6,452 bases of DNA, taken from positions 1 through 6,452 of the forward strand of contig UQOC01000080.1 in NCBI GenBank assembly GCA_900542565.1, in the 5' to 3' direction. The notes under the pieces were generated by a model that did no database searches, was not told the origin of the DNA, and saw nothing but the letters and a program-made list of their open reading frames with translations. The first letter of the stretch is position 1; every line of letters begins with the position of its first letter. The stretch comes from an uncultured Eubacteriales bacterium. GTDB taxonomy: Bacteria; Bacillota; Clostridia; Peptostreptococcales; Anaerovoracaceae. Position numbers and translations under genes: made by a program. Below are positions 1-5,890 of this stretch, one piece after another.

Positions 1-115
1 CTGGCGGAGGCCCCGGCCGCTGGCAGAACCCTCTTTTCGCTGGCGGAGGCCCCAGCTACTGGCGGAAATCCTTTCCGCTGCGGAGTGTCCGGGCCACTGG
101 CGTAGGATCAACGGC
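1..115. repeat. Degenerate GC-rich tandem repeat, about 6 units of 19-20 bp
   Basis: Six units begin with CTGGCGGA or a close variant at positions 1, 20, 40, 59, 78 and 97, so the period is 19, 20, 19, 19 and 19 bp. Odd and even units differ in their second half. Units 1, 3 and 5 end in CCCCGGCC-like sequence, and units 2 and 4 end in CCTTTCCG-like sequence, giving a higher-order repeat of 38-39 bp. Unit 4 contains a perfect 7-bp hairpin (GCGGAAA at 62-68, TTTCCGC at 72-78). The array is cut by the left edge and probably continues upstream. All three forward frames are open through most of it. Frame 1 reads as a 13-residue repeat beginning LAEAPA and stops at 103-105, so a repetitive C-terminal protein tail cannot be excluded. 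The 19-nt period is not a multiple of three, which favours non-coding repeat DNA. Confidence 0.75.
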
Positions 116-193
116 ACAAATAAATGCGCAGGCATGCAACAGCGAAAAGAGGTGCGATTCATTACAAATAACATTTCTTTTAAAAGACAATTA

Positions 194-202
194 TGCTAAA
201 AT
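194..202 (+). promoter_or_regulatory. Putative extended -10 promoter element for the YwaF-like gene
   Basis: TGCTAAAAT fits an extended -10 element (TGn followed by TAAAAT, one mismatch to TATAAT), about 36 bp before the start codon. The flanking DNA (170-215) is distinctly AT-rich compared with the repeat before it. No good -35 hexamer is visible at the usual distance, which an extended -10 can tolerate. This is a motif match only. Confidence 0.4.
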
Positions 203-237
203 AAAGTATCAAAACATAAAGGACGGCCATAAGACCA

Positions 238-1017
238 ATGAGCAACTTTTTTATATACGAAGCGCTTATCATAGAACAGCAGCTTGACATCACGGGCTTT
301 GAACTTTACAGTCCGGGACATCTGATCTGGCTGGCGGCGATCGTCATAGTCAGCATTATCGCAAGCATTAGCTACCGCAGATCCAGCGGCCGGGAAAGAG
401 ACAGGACAAGAAGATTTTTCGCCCTTGCCATACTCATTGCAGAAATATGCAAAGAACTGATACTGGCCATGGCAGGGGCGCCGCTGATAAAGTATCTTCC
501 GCTGCACCTGTGCAGCTATGCGATAATCTGCATGCTGGCAGAAGCCTTTTGCCGCAGACGGGAATGGCACGATCTGGCGGGACAGATGATGGCATATGCA
601 TTTTTTCCGGGAGCAGTCGCCGCACTGCTTTTCTGCAACTGGACCATATATCCGTTTTTCACATTTATGAACATATTCAGTTTCGTATTCCACGGGTGGA
701 TAGTCATATATTTTGTGATGCTCTACAGAGCGGGAGAAGTCCGGCCTGATTACAAAGGGCTGTGGAAAACGGCTCTCGTCATCGGCATTATAGCGATCCC
801 CGTCTACATATTTAACCATATCTTCGAGACCAACTATCTGTTCCTAAACGAGGCTCAGGAGGGTTCGCCGCTGGTGGCGGTGTGGAACATCTTCGGCACC
901 AGGTTCGGACAGGCCGGGTATCTGGCGGGAGTGGTGCTGCTGGTGGTCGTGATATTCCACATCCTGTATCTGATATACATGGTCATGGATAAGATCAAGA
1001 CGAGAAAAGATCATTGA
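238..1017 (+). CDS. YwaF/TIGR02206 family integral membrane protein (TMEM164-like)
   Basis: The 259-residue product is strongly hydrophobic, with about seven predicted membrane segments (roughly residues 27-46, 59-80, 86-104, 116-134, 138-163, 177-195 and 226-248). It ends in a basic tail (KIKTRKDH). Family assignment rests on the LPLHLC motif at residues 87-92, the FHGW stretch at 151-154 and the NYLFL motif at 199-203, all typical of the Bacillus YwaF/TIGR02206 family. That family is related to eukaryotic TMEM164, reported to be a phospholipid acyltransferase. An acyltransferase role here is inference from family only; the His and Cys of LPLHLC are candidate functional residues. The start at 238 is the only ATG before the first hydrophobic stretch, but its best ribosome binding site (AAAGGA, 218-223) lies 14 nt upstream, unusually far. 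An ATA codon in frame at 229 would be better spaced. The gene appears to be monocistronic, ending before the terminator at 1141-1164. Confidence 0.85.
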   Translation: MSNFFIYEALIIEQQLDITGFELYSPGHLIWLAAIVIVSIIASISYRRSSGRERDRTRRFFALAILIAEICKELILAMAGAPLIKYLPLHLCSYAIICMLAEAFCRRREWHDLAGQMMAYAFFPGAVAALLFCNWTIYPFFTFMNIFSFVFHGWIVIYFVMLYRAGEVRPDYKGLWKTALVIGIIAIPVYIFNHIFETNYLFLNEAQEGSPLVAVWNIFGTRFGQAGYLAGVVLLVVVIFHILYLIYMVMDKIKTRKDH

Positions 1018-1140
1018 AAGACTCGATGTCCAAGATGATCCCTTTCCGCAAAAGCATCACAAGGACATAGTCGTGTCAGCACAGGGGGTACGATATATCA
1101 CCTTTTGGTGAGACTTCTTTTACAAATAAAAAAGTTTTTT
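1018..1140 (+). other. Non-coding gap with several short inverted repeats before the terminator
   Basis: No recognisable gene lies between the YwaF-like stop codon and the terminator. Short dyads are visible: ATGTCC (1025-1030) with GGACAT (1063-1068), GATG (1034-1037) with CATC (1055-1058) nested inside it, and TCACC (1098-1102) with GGTGA (1107-1111) around a TTTT loop. A 14-codon open frame (ATG 1025, stop 1067-1069, MSKMIPFRKSITRT) is present but lacks a convincing ribosome binding site. The region could be the 3' UTR of the upstream gene or, less likely, an attenuator-type leader for the arginine operon. It matches no riboswitch or T-box consensus I know. Confidence 0.3.
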
Positions 1141-1164
1141 ACGGGCTTTAATGCCCGTTTTTTT
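1141..1164 (+). terminator. Rho-independent terminator
   Basis: ACGGGC (1141-1146) pairs perfectly with GCCCGT (1153-1158) around a 6-nt loop, and the stem runs into seven T residues (1158-1164). It is well placed to end the transcript of the YwaF-like gene, 124 nt after its stop codon. It would also shield the arginine operon from readthrough. The upstream strand carries an A-rich tract (1126-1134), but T residues at 1135-1140 separate it from the stem, so reverse-strand activity is unlikely. Confidence 0.85.
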
Positions 1165-1189
1165 ATGAGCGGATCGGCCCTTTTATTTT

Positions 1190-1223
1190 TTGAGCCTATC
1201 ATATTTAAACGCTTTTCCGGAAA
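1190..1223 (+). promoter_or_regulatory. Likely promoter/operator region of the arginine deiminase operon
   Basis: The AT-rich stretch between the terminator and the start at 1254 must hold the operon promoter if the terminator is efficient. TTGAGC (1190-1195) resembles a -35 box, and TATCAT (1197-1202) or TATTTA (1202-1207) resemble -10 boxes, but no pair has correct spacing, so the exact promoter is unresolved. A perfect 10-bp palindrome, TTTCCGGAAA, lies at 1214-1223, 30 bp before the start codon, and could be an operator. I see no clear ARG box for ArgR and no CRP/FNR-type TGTGA-N6-TCACA dyad. Confidence 0.3.
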
Positions 1224-1253
1224 CAATAAGAAAAAACAAAGGAGATAAGATAT

Positions 1254-2246
1254 ATGGCTCTTAATTTAAAAGGAAGAAGTTTTCTGACGCTGATGGATTT
1301 TGCGCCGGAAGAGATAAGATACATGCTGGATCTGGCCAAAGATCTGAAAGCCAAAAGGCGTGCAGGCATATGCAGCGAAGTCCTCAAAGGCAAGAATGTG
1401 TGCCTGCTGTTTGAAAAGACATCCACCAGGACCCGCTGCGCCTTTGAGGTTGCCTGCCATCAGGAGGGAGCCCATGTGACATTTCTGGACAGCAAGAGCT
1501 CACAGATGGGCAAAAAAGAATCCCTGGAAGATACCGCAAAAGTTCTGGGGAGATTTTTTGACGGCATAGAATACAGGGGATTCGATCAGAAAGTGGTGGA
1601 GGATCTGGCAAAGTATTCAGGGGTGCCCGTGTTCAACGGCCTCACCGATGTTGATCATCCGACCCAGATACTGGCTGACATGATGACCATAGAAGAACAT
1701 GTGGCAAAGCCGCTGAAACAGGTCAAAGTGGTTTTCTGCGGAGATGTGAGGAACAACATGTCCTACGCCTGGATGCAAGGCTGTGCCAAGATGGGCATGA
1801 CATTTGCAGCTTTCGGCCCCAGAGAGCTGGTGGCCCAGGTGGATCACAAGGTTATGGAGCAGGTCAGCGCCACAGCCGGTCAGACGGGAGCATCCATCGA
1901 AGTCACATCGGACGAAAGCTGCCTGAAAGGAGCGGATGTTATCTATACAGACATCTGGGCATCCATGGGAGAAGAGGATAAGATACCTGAGAGGGTAAAG
2001 CTGCTGACGCCTTATCGTGTGACTGCCGAAATGCTGGAAAAGACAGGCAACAGGGATGTCATCTTTCTCCACTGCCTGCCGTCCTTCCACGACTTTGAGA
2101 CGACCCTGGCCAAGGAACAGAAAGAAAAAGGTTTCGACATCAGGGAGGTTACCGACGATGTGTTCAGGTCGGGCCATTCCAAGGTGTTCGACGAGGCGGA
2201 AAACAGGATGCACACCATCAAGGCCGTCATGGCCGCCACCATGTAG
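1254..2246 (+). CDS. arcB (argF): Ornithine carbamoyltransferase, probably catabolic
   Basis: This cytoplasmic enzyme interconverts citrulline plus phosphate with ornithine plus carbamoyl phosphate. The 330-residue length is normal for the family. The N-terminal carbamoyl-phosphate domain carries STRTR (57-61), NGLTDVDHPTQ (128-138) and the GDVRNN segment (163-168). The C-terminal ornithine domain carries DIWASMGE (233-240), the SMG ornithine loop, and HCLPSFHD (273-280) with Cys274. It ends with the conserved ENRMHTIKAVM stretch (316-326). HCLP and SMG distinguish it from aspartate carbamoyltransferase. The start is supported by AAAGGAG at 1238-1244 with a 9-nt spacer. It is the first gene of the operon with arcA and arcC, which argues for the catabolic (arcB) role; sequence alone does not separate arcB from anabolic argF. 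No truncation or missing residue is seen. Confidence 0.95.
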   Translation: MALNLKGRSFLTLMDFAPEEIRYMLDLAKDLKAKRRAGICSEVLKGKNVCLLFEKTSTRTRCAFEVACHQEGAHVTFLDSKSSQMGKKESLEDTAKVLGRFFDGIEYRGFDQKVVEDLAKYSGVPVFNGLTDVDHPTQILADMMTIEEHVAKPLKQVKVVFCGDVRNNMSYAWMQGCAKMGMTFAAFGPRELVAQVDHKVMEQVSATAGQTGASIEVTSDESCLKGADVIYTDIWASMGEEDKIPERVKLLTPYRVTAEMLEKTGNRDVIFLHCLPSFHDFETTLAKEQKEKGFDIREVTDDVFRSGHSKVFDEAENRMHTIKAVMAATM

Positions 2247-2268
2247 CGGAGCTGCGGGGGAGGGACTG

Positions 2269-3489
2269 ATGATAAAAGGAATACACAATTTTTCCGAAAT
2301 AGGAAAGCTGCAAAGGGTCCTGCTGCACAGGCCCGGCCGGGAAATAGAAGCGCTGACGCCGTCGACCATGGAAAGGCTCCTGTTCGACGATGTGCCCTTT
2401 CTGAAAGCTGCCCAGGAGGAGCATGACGCTTTCGCCGACCTTCTCAGGAAAAACGGGGTTGAAGTCATATACTATGAAGAAGAAACAGCCAAAGCCCTGT
2501 CTGCACAAAGGATCAGGCAGGATTTTGCTAATCGGATGATAGAACTGAGCTTCATAGAGTCTGAAGGTATGAAAGAGGCGATAAGCCGGTTCCTGATGAG
2601 TCTTTCCCCTGAGGAAATGGTTGAGAAGATCATTTCAGGAGTAAGGCGGGCAGATCTGGGAGAAGGCAGGACAGGCTCCCTGTCGGACCTGACTTCCCAC
2701 GACTATCCCTTTGTGATGGACCCCATGCCGAACCTTTACTTTACCAGGGATCCGGGGGCATGTATAGGAAATGGGATAAACATCCATCATATGCACACTC
2801 CGGCAAGGCGCAGAGAATCCCTGCTGCTCAAGTTCATGTTTGAATATGACAAAGACTTTGCGGCAGATAAAGATGGGCAGTTTTATGATATTTATGACGA
2901 TTATTCAATGGAAGGAGGAGATGTGCTGGTCCTTTCTGAAAAGATGGTAGCCGTCGGGTATTCAGAAAGGACGACGATAGCAGGCATAGAAAATTTCGCC
3001 TGGAATCTGCTTTCCAGGTCGGGATTCAAGAAAGTGATCGTATTTGATATACCCAAGTGCCGTGCTTTTATGCACTTGGATACTGTATTTACCATGGTGG
3101 ATTACGACAAGTTTACCATACACCCTGAGATCGAAGGGCCGCTGTCTGTGTACGAGCTTACCATGGGAAAAGGAGGAAAACTCAAATTTGAGGCTCTCAC
3201 CGACGATCTGGATAAACTGCTGGCCAGAGAACTTGACCTGCCGGCTGTAGACCTGATACGATGCGGAGGCGGTGACAGGATCGCAGCCCAGAGGGAGCAA
3301 TGGAACGACGGATCAAATACTTTGTGCATAGAGCCGGGAACGGTGGTGACTTATGAACGCAATTATGTTACCAATCAACTGCTGGAGCGGCACGGAGTAA
3401 ATGTCCTGACCATACCAAGCGCCGAGCTTTCAAGGGGACGGGGAGGCCCCAGATGTATGTCCTGTCCGGTAAACAGACAGGATATGTGA
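2269..3489 (+). CDS. arcA: Arginine deiminase
   Basis: It hydrolyses L-arginine to L-citrulline and ammonia, the first step of the arginine deiminase pathway, in the cytoplasm. The 406-residue product matches the usual family length. Catalytic motifs are all present: FTRDP (158-162, Asp161), MEGGD (214-218, Glu215), MHLDTVF (268-274, His269 and Asp271), and the C-terminal GRGGPRCMSCP with the nucleophile Cys396. These correspond to the Asp, Glu, His, Asp and Cys set known from Pseudomonas ArcA. The reading frame is open upstream to 2056, but that part overlaps the carbamoyltransferase gene out of frame and has no family similarity. The ATG at 2269 follows a GGGGGAGGG ribosome binding site (2256-2264), and the protein aligns from its MIKGIHNFSEIGKL start. 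It lies 22 bp after arcB and 18 bp before arcC, so one transcript is expected. Confidence 0.97.
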   Translation: MIKGIHNFSEIGKLQRVLLHRPGREIEALTPSTMERLLFDDVPFLKAAQEEHDAFADLLRKNGVEVIYYEEETAKALSAQRIRQDFANRMIELSFIESEGMKEAISRFLMSLSPEEMVEKIISGVRRADLGEGRTGSLSDLTSHDYPFVMDPMPNLYFTRDPGACIGNGINIHHMHTPARRRESLLLKFMFEYDKDFAADKDGQFYDIYDDYSMEGGDVLVLSEKMVAVGYSERTTIAGIENFAWNLLSRSGFKKVIVFDIPKCRAFMHLDTVFTMVDYDKFTIHPEIEGPLSVYELTMGKGGKLKFEALTDDLDKLLARELDLPAVDLIRCGGGDRIAAQREQWNDGSNTLCIEPGTVVTYERNYVTNQLLERHGVNVLTIPSAELSRGRGGPRCMSCPVNRQDM

Positions 3490-3507
3490 GAAAAGAGAGG
3501 AAAGATT

Positions 3508-4452
3508 ATGAGGGAAAAAATAGTCATAGCTTTGGGAGGCAACGCTCTGCAGTCAGGCAAAGAAGCGGCCACCGCAGAAGCGCAGCTTAAAACGGTAAAG
3601 GAAACCGCCGAAAGGATCGCAGAAATCTGTGAGCGGGGCAGCGAAATCGCCGTAGTCCACGGCAACGGTCCGCAGGTGGGGAGGATATTGCTGGCTTCAG
3701 AAACAGCAAAGGATGTGACGCCGCCCATGCCTTTCGATGTATGCGGCGCCATGTCACAGGGATATATCGGTTATCATCTGCAGCAATGTATCAAATACGC
3801 CCTGAACCGGCGCAACATGAATATACCGGTGGCCGCTGTAGCTACTCAGATGATCGTAGAAAGGAATGATCCGGCTTTTAAAAATCCCACGAAGCCCATA
3901 GGACCTTTCTACACAGAAGAAGCGGCCAAAGCTATGGAGAACGAAAGGGGTTATGTGATGAAGGAGGATGCCGGACGCGGCTGGCGCCGGGTAGTTGCCT
4001 CTCCGATGCCACGCAGGATAGTTGAGCTCGATCCGATCAGGAGATTATGGGACTCTACGGTGGTCATCAGCTGCGGCGGCGGAGGGATCCCTGTGGTGGA
4101 AAATCAGGATGGCTCGCTGGAAGGAGTTGCCGCAGTCATCGACAAAGACTTTGCTGCCGAATTGCTGGCCGAGCAGGTGGGAGCTGATATCCTGCTCATA
4201 TTGACAGAGGTAGAAAAGGTGGCGATAAACTTCAACAAACCGGACCAGAAAGACCTGGACACCCTGAACCTGGCCGAAGCAGCCCGCCATTGCCGTGACG
4301 GGCAGTTTGCTCCAGGCAGCATGCTGCCCAAAGTAGAGGCTGCCATGAAGTTTGTACGAGCCAATCCGCAAAAGAAAGCGATAATAACATCCCTGTCAAA
4401 AGCCGTAGAGGCTCTGGATGGAAAGACAGGAACTGTGATCCGCTTTGCATAG
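3508..4452 (+). CDS. arcC: Carbamate kinase
   Basis: It transfers the phosphate of carbamoyl phosphate to ADP, making ATP; the resulting carbamate breaks down to ammonia and CO2. This is the energy-yielding last step of the pathway. The 314-residue length is typical of the amino-acid kinase family carbamate kinases. Visible motifs are ALGGNAL (8-14), VHGNGPQVG (50-58), the family-specific RVVASPMPRRIVE (161-173), CGGGGIPV (189-196), VIDKDFAAELLA (210-221) and FAPGSMLPKVEAA with Lys275 (267-279). The start ATG is preceded by GAGAGG at 3495-3500. It is the last gene of the operon. A strong AGGAGG sequence overlaps its stop codon, but no sizeable gene follows. Confidence 0.97.
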   Translation: MREKIVIALGGNALQSGKEAATAEAQLKTVKETAERIAEICERGSEIAVVHGNGPQVGRILLASETAKDVTPPMPFDVCGAMSQGYIGYHLQQCIKYALNRRNMNIPVAAVATQMIVERNDPAFKNPTKPIGPFYTEEAAKAMENERGYVMKEDAGRGWRRVVASPMPRRIVELDPIRRLWDSTVVISCGGGGIPVVENQDGSLEGVAAVIDKDFAAELLAEQVGADILLILTEVEKVAINFNKPDQKDLDTLNLAEAARHCRDGQFAPGSMLPKVEAAMKFVRANPQKKAIITSLSKAVEALDGKTGTVIRFA

Positions 4453-4505
4453 GAGGAGACAGGGCGAGGATGACGGACGATTTTTGCCGTGACTGCCTGC
4501 AATGA
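4451..4505 (+). other. Strong ribosome binding site followed by an 11-codon ORF
   Basis: AGGAGGAG (4451-4458) overlaps the arcC stop codon (4450-4452). The next ATG, at 4470, opens only an 11-residue frame (MTDDFCRDCLQ, stop at 4503-4505), preceded again by GCGAGG. This is either a genuine micro-ORF with a CxxC pair or the remnant of translation signals of a lost downstream gene such as a transporter. I do not recognise the peptide. A 7-bp inverted repeat, TGACTGC (4490-4496) with GCAGTCA (4513-4519), overlaps its end. Confidence 0.25.
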
Positions 4506-4576
4506 CGGAGCCGCAGTCAAAGGCATAACCGGATATCTATACTTTTTTGCCTGATATTAAAATAGGATAATAAAGA

Positions 4577-4610
4577 GAACACCTGCCTCGCAAACTGCCG
4601 GCAGGTGTTC
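4577..4610. terminator. Long inverted repeat, probable terminator between convergent genes
   Basis: GAACACCTGCC (4577-4587) pairs perfectly with GGCAGGTGTTC (4600-4610), an 11-bp stem with a 12-nt loop, lying 124 bp after arcC. On the forward strand it is followed by CTTTGC, a poor U-tract. On the reverse strand it is followed by TCTTTATTATCC, somewhat better. It therefore may serve the AI-2E transporter transcript (160 bp past its stop), the arc operon, or both. The weak T-tracts leave room for a role as a 3'-end stabilising hairpin instead. Confidence 0.6.
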
Positions 4611-4769
4611 CTTTGCAGGGACTTACAGCCGGATGGCATTTTGCTTTACGGATGTTGCGCCCGGTGACACAAAACCATATGGCCGGCGCATCAGAACCGT
4701 CTGATACAGGAGAGATAAGAGACAGAGCCTGCGGGCGGGTTCATATGCAAAAAGAGTTAATGGGATATG
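4611..4769. other. Intergenic stretch rich in short dyads, no gene seen
   Basis: No credible coding gene is visible. TGCGCCcGG (4656-4664) pairs with CCGGCGCA (4683-4690) apart from one bulged C. Its loop contains the palindrome CCATATGG (4675-4682). Directly next to it ATCAGA (4690-4695) pairs with TCTGAT (4700-4705) around a 4-nt loop. None is followed by a T-run, so these are not standard terminators. A 60-codon frame at 4613-4795 has no ribosome binding site or family resemblance and overlaps the end of the convergent gene; I consider it chance. Confidence 0.35.
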
Positions 4770-5831
4770 TCACCGTCCATAGGCCCATTTTTTGACAAGC
4801 ACCTGAATGATCCCGGCTGCCGGGACGGCAAGGAGCATCCCGGCAACTCCGCCGAAATAACCGAAAATGCTTACAGAAAGCAGGACAAAAAGAGGGTGAA
4901 GACCGATGGAAGTACCGACGACTTTAGGGTATATAAAGTTGCTGTCCACCTGCTGGATCCCCAGGAGCGCCAGCACTGAAAAGACCGCCTGGGCAAGTCC
5001 TCCGGTGGCAAGGGCAGCCAGAAAAGCCGGAATCATGCTGAAAAACGGTCCGAAATAGGGGATGATATTCAATATTCCGCCCACAAGGCCGATGACAACG
5101 GCAAATCTGACCTGAAGAAGAGAAAGGACGGCTGAATAGAGCAGGGCTACGATCATACTGTCAACAAGGGCCCCTTTGACAAAGGTGATCAGTACTGTAT
5201 TGATCTCGCCCAATACCTCGTTTACTATACCGTGGAGTTTCTGCTTTAGTATCATGAAAAGAAATTTCTGCCACAAAGACAGGAAAAATTCCTTATCCTT
5301 GAGCAGATAGACGCTGGCGACGAGACCTACAAAGAAGCTGACGAGACTGCCGGCAACTCCTGCAGCTGCGCGGACAAGACGAGTCATGGAAAAATTGTCT
5401 CCCAGCCATTGGGACAGAACAGCGCCGGGATCCTGACCGTCTCCGGCCATATGCTCAGGAAGATGCTCGGAGATAAAGGACATTATACTATTGTATGAGG
5501 AACTGAAATATTCATAGACTCTGCGGGCGGTTTCCTCAATGCCCCCTGAGGGAAGGGAGCCCAGGATGAGTATTACGAATGCGTATATAAAAAGCAAGAT
5601 GATGATGAAAACTGCCGTATAGGTTATGGCCAGCGCAGCGCCACGGCCTTTGGGAGACTCTGTCAGCAGCGGATCAGAGGAGCCGCCGGAAATCTTGCTG
5701 CGCACCCATTCTACAGGCCGGTTGAACAGATATGCCAGCACCAGTCCGGTAATGAGCGGCGACAACGCTTTAAAAACAACTGCAGCAACCTGGCCTGCTG
5801 CTTGTGCCAGTTCCAGGAAAAAATTCTCCAT
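4770..5831 (-). CDS. AI-2E family transporter (PF01594-type permease)
   Basis: The 353-residue polytopic membrane protein is typical in length for the AI-2E/YtvI/PerM-like exporter family. Hydrophobic segments lie at about residues 10-36, 66-91, 154-177, 223-239, 243-270, 276-292 and 309-340, with a larger soluble stretch at about 95-150. Family landmarks are SVYLLKDKE (173-181), LNIIPYFGP (254-262), QQVDSNFIYPKVVG (293-306) and GLHPLFVLLSV (310-320), followed by a glycine-rich GYFGGVAGM segment. The substrate cannot be inferred. Members have been linked to autoinducer-2 export, Na+/H+ exchange or other efflux, so the name should not be read as proof of quorum sensing. The start is supported by AAGGAGG on the reverse strand (5842-5848) with a 10-nt spacer. 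It is transcribed convergently with arcC and divergently from the U32 gene, with 59 bp between the two starts. Confidence 0.92.
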   Translation of the reverse strand: MENFFLELAQAAGQVAAVVFKALSPLITGLVLAYLFNRPVEWVRSKISGGSSDPLLTESPKGRGAALAITYTAVFIIILLFIYAFVILILGSLPSGGIEETARRVYEYFSSSYNSIMSFISEHLPEHMAGDGQDPGAVLSQWLGDNFSMTRLVRAAAGVAGSLVSFFVGLVASVYLLKDKEFFLSLWQKFLFMILKQKLHGIVNEVLGEINTVLITFVKGALVDSMIVALLYSAVLSLLQVRFAVVIGLVGGILNIIPYFGPFFSMIPAFLAALATGGLAQAVFSVLALLGIQQVDSNFIYPKVVGTSIGLHPLFVLLSVSIFGYFGGVAGMLLAVPAAGIIQVLVKKWAYGR

Positions 5832-5832
5832 C

Positions 5833-5861
5833 TTGCCCTATCCTCCTTAGGGTAGTATGAT
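5833..5861 (+). promoter_or_regulatory. Putative promoter of the U32 gene in the divergent gap
   Basis: TTGCCC (5833-5838, four of six matches to TTGACA) and TATGAT (5856-5861, five of six matches to TATAAT) are separated by 17 bp, predicting a transcript start near 5868 and a leader of about 23 nt. The same sequence overlaps the ribosome binding site of the divergent AI-2E gene (5842-5848), so the two genes share a very compact control region. A reverse-strand promoter must lie in about 5850-5900, possibly overlapping the U32 start, but no well-spaced pair is evident. Confidence 0.45.
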
Positions 5862-5890
5862 ATAAAAAAACAGATTTTATGAGGACAATT

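Noticed and set aside
1..115. CRISPR array
   Set aside because: Units are contiguous 19-20 bp degenerate repeats with no unique spacers and no cas genes nearby.
196..819. 207-residue reverse-strand open frame across the YwaF-like gene
   Set aside because: It has no family resemblance or ribosome binding site, and it is antisense to a clear multi-pass membrane protein with family motifs.
1018..1164. T-box or known riboswitch upstream of the arginine operon
   Set aside because: The GGGGGTACG segment does not fit the T-box consensus, and no known riboswitch core is recognisable.
2056..2268. N-terminal extension of arginine deiminase to an ATG at 2056
   Set aside because: The extension overlaps the carbamoyltransferase gene in another frame, is Arg/Pro/Ser-rich shadow sequence, and the ATG at 2269 has its own ribosome binding site and gives the standard family length.
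1617..2468. 283-residue reverse-strand open frame across the carbamoyltransferase and arcA start
   Set aside because: It is antisense to two genes with complete catalytic motifs; its composition is that of a shadow frame.
4715..4725. ATAAGAGACAG, matching part of the Tn5 mosaic end used in sequencing adapters
   Set aside because: Only 11 bases match, the rest of the 19-bp mosaic end differs, and it sits inside continuous sequence with no sign of a junction.
4613..4795. 60-codon forward open frame in the convergent intergenic region
   Set aside because: No ribosome binding site, no recognisable domain, and it overlaps the AI-2E coding end.
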